A stretch of DNA of 64,000 bases from SIAQ01 sp964484265 (GTDB lineage Bacteria; Planctomycetota; Planctomycetia; Gemmatales; Gemmataceae), in the NCBI GenBank assembly GCA_964484265.1, contig CAZAFH010000012.1, positions 1 to 64,000 on the forward strand, given 5' to 3'. Shown piece by piece: positions 1-7,053 of this stretch. The first letter of the stretch is position 1. Each line of letters starts with the position of its first letter. The notes below the pieces were generated by a model. That model searched no databases, was not told the DNA's origin, and saw nothing but the letters and a program-made list of their open reading frames with translations. The position numbers and the translations under genes are program-made.

Positions 1-20
1 GATCATCGCCGGCTTTTTTC

Positions 21-60
21 AAAACCCTCGCGGGGAAACTCGCGGGGGTTTTGTTGTTTT
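21..60 (+). terminator. Rho-independent terminator of a gene left of the window
   Basis: A 12-base arm (21-32, AAAACCCTCGCG) pairs with 41-52 (CGCGGGGGTTTT), with one G-T wobble, across an 8-base loop. A T-rich tail follows (53-60). This is the classical stem plus U-tract. The gene it ends lies outside the window, presumably on the plus strand. The stem also has A residues on its 5' side, so it could work in both directions, but the only gene on the right is also on the plus strand. Confidence 0.75.
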
Positions 61-117
61 CCGAACCTCGATGCATCGATCCGTCTCGTTATTATTTTGA
101 TGTATTGGGGAGATTGC

Positions 118-522
118 ATGCCCGAACTTCGATTACCGATTCGTTCTCGCGGTCTGATTGCGAAGGTGCTGTTGCGAATTCCAGGTGGTGCGCGGGTGCA
201 TGCTACGCCGATTCCTGCATTTCTCGATACCGGCGCAAGCGACACCATGGTGGATATTGGCGTCATCGCCGCACTCGGCTTACAGCCCTGCCAACAAGTT
301 GGTTTGAACATCCTCGGACGAAGTGATACGGGTTTTTACGCGACATTCCAACTCGAAACTGCGATCCTCGGTCATGATTCGGAACTGAGGTGGATTGCGC
401 TGACTGTTTTGGGTGGTCCGTGTTTCCAGACCGGCGCCGCCGTCGCGCTTGGTCGTGACTTTTTGCAGCACCATATTCTCGCATACGACGGTCCCGCTGC
501 GCGTGCCGTGCTTTCTTGGTAG
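118..522 (+). CDS. retropepsin-like aspartic protease domain protein, single domain
   Basis: A 134-residue protein with the motif FLDTGASD near residues 33-40. This is the D-T/S-G-A active-site signature of retroviral-type aspartic proteases (clan AA). Retropepsins work as homodimers with one such motif per subunit, and the length here (about 130) fits one subunit. A second region, VALGRDFL near the C-terminus, resembles the hydrophobic-hydrophobic-G motif that follows the active site in this fold. I see no signal peptide or membrane segment. The start at 118 is chosen because GGGGAG (107-112) precedes it by 5 bases; an upstream TTG at 97 and an ATG at 100 have no such site. It stands alone between the terminator and a cytochrome gene. 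The fold is fairly certain; the substrate is unknown. Confidence 0.7.
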   Translation: MPELRLPIRSRGLIAKVLLRIPGGARVHATPIPAFLDTGASDTMVDIGVIAALGLQPCQQVGLNILGRSDTGFYATFQLETAILGHDSELRWIALTVLGGPCFQTGAAVALGRDFLQHHILAYDGPAARAVLSW

Positions 523-611
523 TGCGACGGTGGAATTCACGTCTTCATTTTTTCGCAATCTGATAGAAAATCCATCGGGCTACGATCCGCTTGCCGATTT
601 GGGATTGCGTC

Positions 612-3605
612 ATGAATGCTCGATTTCTCGCGTTTTGCTTTGCTGCGTTTCTCCTTACTTCGCAGGTATTCGCGCAATCCGTTGGCAAGGATCCGAAGGC
701 CGCACCGCCCAAATTGTCGCCTGCGGAATCCGCGAAGGCGTTCAAAGTTGCCGAGGATCTGCGGTTCGATCAGGTTCTTGCGGAACCGAGTGTCAAGCAA
801 CCGCTTTCGATGACGTTCGACGAGCGAGGCCGGCTTTGGGTCGTGCAGTATTTGCAGTATCCGCATCCTGCGGGATTGAAGATTTTGAGCCGCGATCAGT
901 TCTGGCGCATCGTGTATGACAAGGTCCCAAGCGCACCGCCAAACCATGTGCGTGGCCGAGACGTGATTTCGATCCACGAGGACACAAAGGGCATCGGCGT
1001 TTTCGACAAGCACACCGTATTTCAGGATGGTCTGAATATCGCCACGTCGGTCGCGCTTGGCCGAGGCGGCGTGTGGGTACTGAATCCTCCCTATCTCCTG
1101 TATTACCCGACCAAGGCTGGCACGGATACACCCGTAGGTGATCCGGTCGTCCACCTACAAGGCTTCGGCCTGGAGGATACGCATAGCTGCGCGAACAGTC
1201 TACGCTGGGGACCGGATGGCTGGCTGTACGGCGCGCACGGCAGCACAGTGTCGGCTCACGTCACCCGACCGGGCACCAAGGAACCGCCTGTGCAGATGAT
1301 CGGGCAGCACATCTGGCGATACCATCCCGAGAAGAAGAAATTCGAGATCTATGCCGAGGGCGGGGGCAACGCTTTCGGCGTCGAGATTGATGAGAAAGGC
1401 CAGGTCTACTCCGGCCATAACGGCGGCGATACGCGCGGGTTTCACTATGTTCAAGGCGCGTCGTATCGCAAAGGTTTTCAGAAGCATGGCGTGCTGGCCA
1501 ATCCCTATTCGTTCGGCTTTTTTGAAGCGATGAAGGCGAACAAATTGCAACGCTTTAGCCATACCTGGGTGCTCAATGAAGCCGATGGATTGCCGGCAAA
1601 ATATAAGGGGAAGATTTTCGCCGTCGAACCATTGCAGGGCCGAGTGATGCTGAGCGAAGTCACGCCGGATCGTTCGTCGTTTCAGACGAGAGACCTCGGC
1701 CCGGTCGTGTCGAGCAGCGATACCTGGTTCCGCCCGGTGGACATCAAGCCGGCGCCGGATGGCTCGCTGTTCGTCGCCGACTTTTACGAAGCGAAGATTG
1801 CGCACGGCGGCCATAACGACGGCGTCATTGACCGCGACACGGGACGCATTTACCGCTTGAGGGCGAAGGACGCCAAGCCGCGCCCGCCCGTAGATTTTGG
1901 CAAGAAGACGTCGGCGGAATTGGTCCAGATATTAACGAGTTCCAATCGCTGGGAACGGCAAACCGCACTTCGATTGTTGGGCGACCGCAGGGACAGAGCG
2001 GTCGTGCCGATGTTGACCAAGCTGTTGTTAGACAATACGGGTCAAACGGCTCTGGAAGCGCTGTGGGCGCTCAACCTCGTAGGCGGATATGACATGGGTA
2101 TCGCCGCCCTGGCAATTGGGCACAAGGAGCCGTGGGTGCGAACGTGGAACATCCGTTTGTTGGCCGACAATCACAAGCTGGGCTTCCTATCCGCGCATTT
2201 ACCCGAACGGCTGAAGAGCGAGCCGAGCTTGCAGGTTCGCGTGCAGTTCGCCGCCAGTGCGAAACGGTTGACCGCAGCCGAGGGCTTGCCCATGGTGCAA
2301 AGCCTGTTGATGCGCGACGAGGATGCGGGCGATATTCATGTGCCGTTGTTGCTATGGTGGGCGTTGGAGGTGCATTGTGCGAAGGATCGCGACAAGGTGC
2401 TCGACATGTTTCGCGAGTCCACGCTCTGGCGAGCGAAGATCGTGGAGCAGACGATTCTATCGCGTCTGATGCAGCGCTTCGCGATGGCGGGGTCGCAGAA
2501 AGATTACCAGACCTGCGTCGAGTTGTTCCGCCTCGCGCCCGAGATCAAGCACGGCCAATTATTGCTCAAGGGATTCGAGGAGGCCTTCAAGGGGCGATCG
2601 ATTGCTGGTCTGCCCGACGAACTGCTCAAGGAGATCGCCAAGCTGGGCGGCGGGTCGATCGCGTTCGCGGTGCGCCAGGGCAAGACCGAGGCGATCGACA
2701 AGGCGCTCGGGTTGATCTCGAATGCCAAGACAGCGCTTGCGACGCGTGTTGAACTGATCGAGATACTCGGCGAAGCGAAACAGCCGCGCAGCGTTCCGGC
2801 ATTGCTCGCGCTGTTGCATGGGAAGGAGAGCGAGGCGATTCAGAAGGCGGCGCTTGGCTCGCTGCAAGCGTACAGAGACGAACGCATTGGCGCCGCGGTC
2901 GTCAAACGCTTGCCGACGTTTAAGGGCGAAGTGCGCGACGTGGCCGAGTCGCTACTGGTTGGCCGGCGCGAATGGAGTCGGCAGTTCGTGTCGGCGATTG
3001 ACGGCGGCGCCATCGACGCGAAATCGGTGCCGCTGGCCACGCTTCGAAAACTGCTCTTGCACCGCGATGAACAGATTGCGGGACTGGTGAAGAAGAACTT
3101 TGGCGAGATCAAAGGCGCCACGACGGCGCAGATGAGGCAGGAAGTCGATCGCCTGGCCGGGATCGTCAGCACCGGCAAGGCCGATCCGTATGTAGGTAAA
3201 AATATGTATACGTCCCGATGTGCCAATTGCCATTCGCTGCACGCAGTGGGCGGCAATGTCGGTCCCGACCTGACGCCATTCAAGCGCGACGACGTGCCCA
3301 ACCTGCTGTTGCATATCGTCAATCCGAATGCCGAGATTCGCGAAGGCTACGAAGCGTCCGTCGTCATTACGGAGAGCGGCCGCACGCTGACGGGCATCGT
3401 CGTTGAAAAGGATGCTCGTGTGGTAGTGCTAAAGACGGCCGACGGGCAGCGCGTCGTGTTGCCGAAGGAGGATATCGAAACGCTGGCCGCCAGCGGCGTC
3501 TCGCTGATGCCCGAGGGATTGCTGCAAGGCCTGAGTGATCAGGAGGTGCGCGATCTGTTTGGGTATATTCGCTCGGGGCAACCGCTGAACGAACGCAAGA
3601 AGTAG
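612..3605 (+). CDS. secreted PVC-type membrane-bound dehydrogenase with HEAT repeats and C-terminal cytochrome c
   Basis: A 997-residue exported protein. Residues 1-22 form a signal peptide ending VFAQ. Residues about 35-420 look like the beta-propeller of the membrane-bound dehydrogenase family common in Planctomycetes and Verrucomicrobia (sorbosone/glucose dehydrogenase-like; motif FDERGRLWV). A HEAT-like helical section follows (about 430-840). The C-terminal 130 residues are the Pirellula/Verrucomicrobium-type heme-binding domain, with CANCH as the c-type heme site and SLMPEG supplying a likely methionine ligand. Probable role: periplasmic oxidation of a sugar or related compound with electron transfer to the heme; the substrate is not known. 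The start at 612 is preferred over an upstream TTG (591) because the signal peptide begins there. It stands upstream of two unrelated small genes. Confidence 0.85.
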   Translation: MNARFLAFCFAAFLLTSQVFAQSVGKDPKAAPPKLSPAESAKAFKVAEDLRFDQVLAEPSVKQPLSMTFDERGRLWVVQYLQYPHPAGLKILSRDQFWRIVYDKVPSAPPNHVRGRDVISIHEDTKGIGVFDKHTVFQDGLNIATSVALGRGGVWVLNPPYLLYYPTKAGTDTPVGDPVVHLQGFGLEDTHSCANSLRWGPDGWLYGAHGSTVSAHVTRPGTKEPPVQMIGQHIWRYHPEKKKFEIYAEGGGNAFGVEIDEKGQVYSGHNGGDTRGFHYVQGASYRKGFQKHGVLANPYSFGFFEAMKANKLQRFSHTWVLNEADGLPAKYKGKIFAVEPLQGRVMLSEVTPDRSSFQTRDLGPVVSSSDTWFRPVDIKPAPDGSLFVADFYEAKIAHGGHNDGVIDRDTGRIYRLRAKDAKPRPPVDFGKKTSAELVQILTSSNRWERQTALRLLGDRRDRAVVPMLTKLLLDNTGQTALEALWALNLVGGYDMGIAALAIGHKEPWVRTWNIRLLADNHKLGFLSAHLPERLKSEPSLQVRVQFAASAKRLTAAEGLPMVQSLLMRDEDAGDIHVPLLLWWALEVHCAKDRDKVLDMFRESTLWRAKIVEQTILSRLMQRFAMAGSQKDYQTCVELFRLAPEIKHGQLLLKGFEEAFKGRSIAGLPDELLKEIAKLGGGSIAFAVRQGKTEAIDKALGLISNAKTALATRVELIEILGEAKQPRSVPALLALLHGKESEAIQKAALGSLQAYRDERIGAAVVKRLPTFKGEVRDVAESLLVGRREWSRQFVSAIDGGAIDAKSVPLATLRKLLLHRDEQIAGLVKKNFGEIKGATTAQMRQEVDRLAGIVSTGKADPYVGKNMYTSRCANCHSLHAVGGNVGPDLTPFKRDDVPNLLLHIVNPNAEIREGYEASVVITESGRTLTGIVVEKDARVVVLKTADGQRVVLPKEDIETLAASGVSLMPEGLLQGLSDQEVRDLFGYIRSGQPLNERKK

Positions 3606-3685
3606 CCTGATGGATGCCTTGTCAACTGAGTCAGGCATCATGTATGATGAGCGAGAGAAAAAATGTCATGGAAGGAGAGCACGAG

Positions 3686-4024
3686 ATGGCTAAATCAATC
3701 CAAAATGGCCTGAAGAACGGGCCCAAGAAGGTGGCTAAACCTCCACAGGCTTCGGCTCCAATTCCGTGGCATGGCCATCTCAATGCGTATCCTGACAAAG
3801 AGCGGTTGGTCTTTTCAGATGAGAATGAGTTGGAGAAGGCAATCGATTTGCTCTGGACGGACGAATTGCGTCATCTGCCGCACGATTCACCAGATGGTCG
3901 CTCGCTGGTCATTCCCGCCGGTGCGGTCGCCTGCTTCACGCAAGCAGGATTGAAATTCACCTCTCGAAAGCTGCGCTCGGTGACTGATTTTTCGGCGGAG
4001 GAAATTGCTCGCCTTCGCCGATAG
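3686..4024 (+). CDS. hypothetical protein, first gene of a two-gene unit
   Basis: A 112-residue soluble protein that I do not recognise. The first 30 residues are rich in Lys, Pro and Ala and probably flexible. The rest has an acidic helix (DENELEKAIDLLW) and ends with a short helix (SAEEIARLRR). There is no signal peptide, membrane segment or cysteine cluster. The start at 3686 is chosen for AGGAG at 3673-3677, 8 bases upstream; an ATG at 3668 is in frame but has a poorer site. The next gene starts 27 bases after the stop on the same strand, so the two are probably cotranscribed. The small size and pairing recall toxin-antitoxin modules, but I see no known toxin or antitoxin motif and do not assign one. 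Confidence 0.6.
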   Translation: MAKSIQNGLKNGPKKVAKPPQASAPIPWHGHLNAYPDKERLVFSDENELEKAIDLLWTDELRHLPHDSPDGRSLVIPAGAVACFTQAGLKFTSRKLRSVTDFSAEEIARLRR

Positions 4025-4051
4025 AAGTTCGAGCGATGCGGAGAAATCGCC

Positions 4052-4441
4052 ATGGCGAAAGCCAGCAAGGGCCTTCACGAGGTTCGGACGCGCGTCACTT
4101 GCAATCTTCCCGTGAACAATGCCCGGGAGGAAAAAGCCTTTCTTAAAATCCTCGCTTATCTCAATGCGCTTAGAAATGACCGAATCGGCGTAACGGGATA
4201 CACTCATTCCGAGATGCGGCCCGCGGTTTTTCACGGTTACTGGTGGCCGGAAGACGCAGCGGAACCGGTACACGATCAAATCGTTGTATGCACAGTCGAT
4301 TACCTTTTGGCTTCGGGCAGTCCCGAGCTTTCCATAAGAGTTCAAGAACTCAAGAAAACCATACGCAAATGGTATCGCCATTTCGGAAGTCCACAGGATG
4401 AAGTCTGGGTCGTCGCGCATCCGATTCTGAGACAGGATTGA
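4052..4441 (+). CDS. hypothetical protein, second gene of a two-gene unit
   Basis: A 129-residue soluble protein of unknown function. It has a mixed composition with two tryptophan-containing stretches (HGYWWPED near residue 62 and IRKWYRHFG near 106) and ends with a possible beta strand (EVWVVAHPIL). There is no export signal. CGGAGA lies about 10 bases before the ATG. It follows the preceding hypothetical gene by 27 bases and is 40 bases before the metallophosphoesterase gene, so all three could share a transcript. Its length and lack of a characteristic motif leave no basis for a function. Confidence 0.6.
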   Translation: MAKASKGLHEVRTRVTCNLPVNNAREEKAFLKILAYLNALRNDRIGVTGYTHSEMRPAVFHGYWWPEDAAEPVHDQIVVCTVDYLLASGSPELSIRVQELKKTIRKWYRHFGSPQDEVWVVAHPILRQD

Positions 4442-4481
4442 ACGAACGTGCTCCCGTTTCACGCTCGCCGAGGGCCTCACC

Positions 4482-5387
4482 ATGCGTATCGCAATATTCG
4501 GCGGCATTTACAGCAACCATATCGCGCTCGAGGCGGCGCTCGTTGACGCACGGCGGCGCGGCGTCGATGCCATCTACTGCCTGGGCGACCTCGGTGCGTT
4601 TGGCCCGTATCCCGATCGCGTCTTTCCTCTGCTGCGCGAACATGGCGTTTTGTGCATCCAGGGCAACTACGACAATTCGATCGGCAACGATCTGGCTGAC
4701 TGCCAGTGCGGTTACACCGATCCGCGTGATAATCATTTTGCACGCATCAGCTATGCCTATACCTTTGCCAACACCAGCCAGGCTAATCGCGCCTGGCTGC
4801 GTGAACTGCCGAGCGAACGCCGGATCTTGCTTGGCGATTGCAGGGTGCTGATGTGCCACGGCAGCCCCCGGCGGACCAACGAGTTTCTCTGGGAATCGAC
4901 AACGTCAACGGCATTTCTCGAACGTTTGTTCGACGAGGCGCAAGCTGACATCGTGCTGGCGACACACACCGGTATCAAGTGGCAGCGTGAATTGAGTCGT
5001 GGGCGGCAGTTCGTCAACGTCGGCGTGCTTGGACGACCAGAGAACGACGGGGCGACGTGCGTCTGGTATGCGTTGTTGACGACCTCATCCACGCTCCCTC
5101 TCCCTCCGGGAGAGGGCTGGGGTGAGGGTCACTCGGCCATTCCGGGGGACAAGCGACCTCCGCATGCGTCAAGTGACCCTCACCTCCGGCCCCTCTCCCG
5201 GGGGGAGAAGGGTGAAAATGCAGTGCACGTCGAGTTCATTTCGGTTGAATACGATCACGAACGGCTCGCAGCCGAGATGCGCTCAGAACGATTGCCCGAG
5301 GAGTTCGTGCTAACCGTGCAAACCGGGTGGTGGACAACCTGCCTGGAAATCCTGCCGGCGAAGGAGCGATCGCGGGGTCGCTACTGA
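4482..5387 (+). CDS. metallophosphoesterase-like protein with altered metal-binding motifs and an in-frame palindromic repeat
   Basis: A 301-residue protein of the calcineurin-like phosphoesterase fold (YfcE/diadenosine-tetraphosphatase-like subgroup). Visible motifs are LGDLGAFGPYP (GDxx), QGNYDNS (GNxD), CHGSPRR and THTGIKW. The first motif, usually DxH, reads GGIYSNH, so the Asp and His ligands are replaced by Gly and Tyr; in the last motif (normally GHTH) the second His is Gly. This may be a trait of a subfamily, and activity cannot be assumed. Residues about 204-247 (roughly PLPPGEGWGEG to LSRGEKGE) are the translation of a REPIN-type palindrome at 5094-5213 inserted in frame. The normal family sequence resumes at VHVEF and ends TGWWTTC...RGRY. 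The start has GAGGG about 10 bases upstream. Confidence 0.75.
   Translation: MRIAIFGGIYSNHIALEAALVDARRRGVDAIYCLGDLGAFGPYPDRVFPLLREHGVLCIQGNYDNSIGNDLADCQCGYTDPRDNHFARISYAYTFANTSQANRAWLRELPSERRILLGDCRVLMCHGSPRRTNEFLWESTTSTAFLERLFDEAQADIVLATHTGIKWQRELSRGRQFVNVGVLGRPENDGATCVWYALLTTSSTLPLPPGEGWGEGHSAIPGDKRPPHASSDPHLRPLSRGEKGENAVHVEFISVEYDHERLAAEMRSERLPEEFVLTVQTGWWTTCLEILPAKERSRGRY
5094..5213. repeat. REPIN-like palindromic element, copy A, inside a coding sequence
   Basis: The left half contains CCCTCTCCCTCCGGGAGAGG followed by GGGGTGAGGG. The right half is its inverse (CCCTCACCTCC, then CCCTCTCCCGGGGGGAGAAGG). The two halves are about 50 bases apart. The same element recurs in intergenic DNA at about 13381, 14831, 16768, 25541 and 38884. 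This copy lies inside the metallophosphoesterase reading frame and its length keeps the frame open. Confidence 0.85.
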
Positions 5388-5399
5388 AAATGATTAATT

Positions 5400-5408
5400 T
5401 GCTATAAT
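5400..5408 (+). promoter_or_regulatory. candidate extended -10 promoter element
   Basis: TGCTATAAT matches the extended -10 form (TGn followed by a perfect TATAAT). No good -35 box is at the usual distance, as extended -10 promoters allow. It lies just after the metallophosphoesterase stop, about 114 bases before the DUF1501 start, with a long hairpin between them. Confidence 0.4.
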
Positions 5409-5435
5409 AATTGTAAAGCTCCGAAGCCCGAGGGT

Positions 5436-5497
5436 GAGCGCAGCGAACCCTTGGGATGAACGCTCGCAAAAACCGATCCCAAGGGTTCGCTGCGCTC
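5436..5497. repeat. perfect 22-bp inverted repeat between phosphoesterase and DUF1501 genes
   Basis: Arms at 5436-5457 and 5476-5497 (GAGCGCAGCGAACCCTTGGG plus two bases) are perfectly complementary with an 18-base loop. The left flank (AAGCCCGAGGGT) ties it to a hairpin family seen after stop codons at 21725 and 29479. It would form a strong hairpin in the leader of the DUF1501 mRNA, or at the 3' end of the preceding one. Confidence 0.8.
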
Positions 5498-5521
5498 ATT
5501 CTTGCGTTTGGTGAACGTCAC

Positions 5522-6982
5522 ATGACCCCATTTCAATCCTGGCTACAATCCGAATCGCGCCGCCAATTTTTGGGGCGCGGCGTTAACGCCGTCGGGTTCG
5601 CGGCATTGGCGTCGCTATTGGACCAAGAGAGCGCGTCTGCCGACGACAGCATCGGCGTCAACGCGGCTCTGCCTCGTACGCACTTCCCGGCGAAGGCGAA
5701 GCACGTGATCTATCTGCATACCGTCGGCGGGCCGCCGCAGATGGATCTGTACGACTACAAGCCGCAAATGCGGCGCTACTTCGACGTCGAACTGCCTGAT
5801 TCCGTTCGCATGGGCCAACGGCTCACAACGATGACCTCCGGTCAGGCACGTTTTCCGATCGCGCCTTCGAAATTTCGCTTCGCGCGGCATGGCCAATGCG
5901 GCATGTGGGTGACCGAGTTGCTTCCGTACACCGCGCGAATGGTGGACGACATGTGCTTCATCCGCTCGATGAACACGGAAGCGATCAATCACGAGCCTGC
6001 CATTACCTACATGCAGACGGGCAACCAGGTCACCGGCCGGCCATGCCTCGGCGCCTGGGCCTCGTATGGTCTCGGTTCGCTGAATCAGAATCTGCCGACG
6101 TTTGTCGTGCTCGTCGCTCGGCCCACCAATCAGGAGCAGGTGCAGGCGATCTCCGCTCGGCTTTGGCAGTCGGGCTATCTCCCCGGCGAACATGCGGGCT
6201 GCTCCTTCCGCTCGGCCGGCGATCCGATCCTGTACATCAATAACCCGCCCGGCGTCACGCCCGAGGTGCGCCGCCGAACGCTTGACGGACTGCGGCAATT
6301 GAACGAACTGAACGCCCAGGCCGTCGGCGATCCGGAAACCCAAACACGCATCCAACAATACGAGATGGCGTTCCGCATGCAGGCAAGCGTGCCTGAACTG
6401 ACCGATCTCCGCAGCGAGCCTGAGTCGACATTCCGCCTCTACGGCGATGCGGCACGGACTCCGGGCACGTTTGCCAACGTCGCCTTGCAAGCGCGGCGTA
6501 TGGTCGAGCGCGGCGTGCGGTTTATCCAGGTCTACCACAATAACTGGGACACACATTCCAACGTCGCCGGTCGGCTGCCCGATCAATGCCGGGATGTCGA
6601 TCAAGCCTGCTGGGGGCTCGTGCAGGATCTGAAGCATCGCGGCCTGTTTGATTCCACACTCATCATCTGGGGCGGCGAGTTTGGCCGCACGATCTATTCA
6701 CAAGGCGGATTGACGGCTTTCAATTATGGCCGCGATCATCATCCGCGCTGTTTCACGATGTGGATGGCGGGCGGCGGAGCGCGCGGCGGGCAGATTTACG
6801 GCGCGACCGATGACTTCTCGTACAATATCGTCGAGAACCCCGTGCATATCCGCGACTTCCATGCCACGATCCTGAGTCTGCTCGGCATCGACCACGCGCG
6901 GTTCTCGTACCGCTATCAAGGCCTGGATCAGCGCCTGACGGGCGTCGAACCCGCCCACGTGATTCGCGAGTTGGTCGCGTGA
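5522..6982 (+). CDS. DUF1501 protein with twin-arginine signal
   Basis: A 486-residue exported protein. The N-terminus (SRRQFLGRG, then a hydrophobic stretch up to SASA) is a twin-arginine signal, so it is exported folded. The body is the DUF1501 family, an alkaline-phosphatase/sulfatase-superfamily-like fold typical of Planctomycetes. Recognisable blocks are HTVGGPPQMDLYDYKP, SGYLPGEHAG, NNWDTHSNV and WGGEFGRT. Biochemical function is unproven; members are usually encoded beside DUF1549/DUF1553 proteins, although none is adjacent here. The start at 5522 puts the twin-arginine motif about a dozen residues from the N-terminus; a longer frame from 5456 runs through the hairpin repeat and is not credible. 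Confidence 0.88.
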   Translation: MTPFQSWLQSESRRQFLGRGVNAVGFAALASLLDQESASADDSIGVNAALPRTHFPAKAKHVIYLHTVGGPPQMDLYDYKPQMRRYFDVELPDSVRMGQRLTTMTSGQARFPIAPSKFRFARHGQCGMWVTELLPYTARMVDDMCFIRSMNTEAINHEPAITYMQTGNQVTGRPCLGAWASYGLGSLNQNLPTFVVLVARPTNQEQVQAISARLWQSGYLPGEHAGCSFRSAGDPILYINNPPGVTPEVRRRTLDGLRQLNELNAQAVGDPETQTRIQQYEMAFRMQASVPELTDLRSEPESTFRLYGDAARTPGTFANVALQARRMVERGVRFIQVYHNNWDTHSNVAGRLPDQCRDVDQACWGLVQDLKHRGLFDSTLIIWGGEFGRTIYSQGGLTAFNYGRDHHPRCFTMWMAGGGARGGQIYGATDDFSYNIVENPVHIRDFHATILSLLGIDHARFSYRYQGLDQRLTGVEPAHVIRELVA

Positions 6983-7000
6983 TGTCCTATTTCGTTTAGC

Positions 7001-7019
7001 CGCTCGCTTTCGGCGAGCG
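7001..7019 (+). repeat. hairpin between DUF1501 and zinc-ribbon gene
   Basis: CGCTCGC (7001-7007) pairs with GCGAGCG (7013-7019) around a 5-base loop, preceded by TTTAGC. There is no U-tract, so it is not a convincing Rho-independent terminator. It sits 18 bases after the DUF1501 stop. Confidence 0.5.
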
Positions 7020-7053
7020 CGGACGTTGGCAAACGACATGTCGGAGGCGACGC

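Noticed and set aside
413..919. Plus-strand frame overlapping the retropepsin-like gene and the start of the cytochrome gene
   Set aside because: It overlaps two better-supported genes and has no domain or ribosome site.
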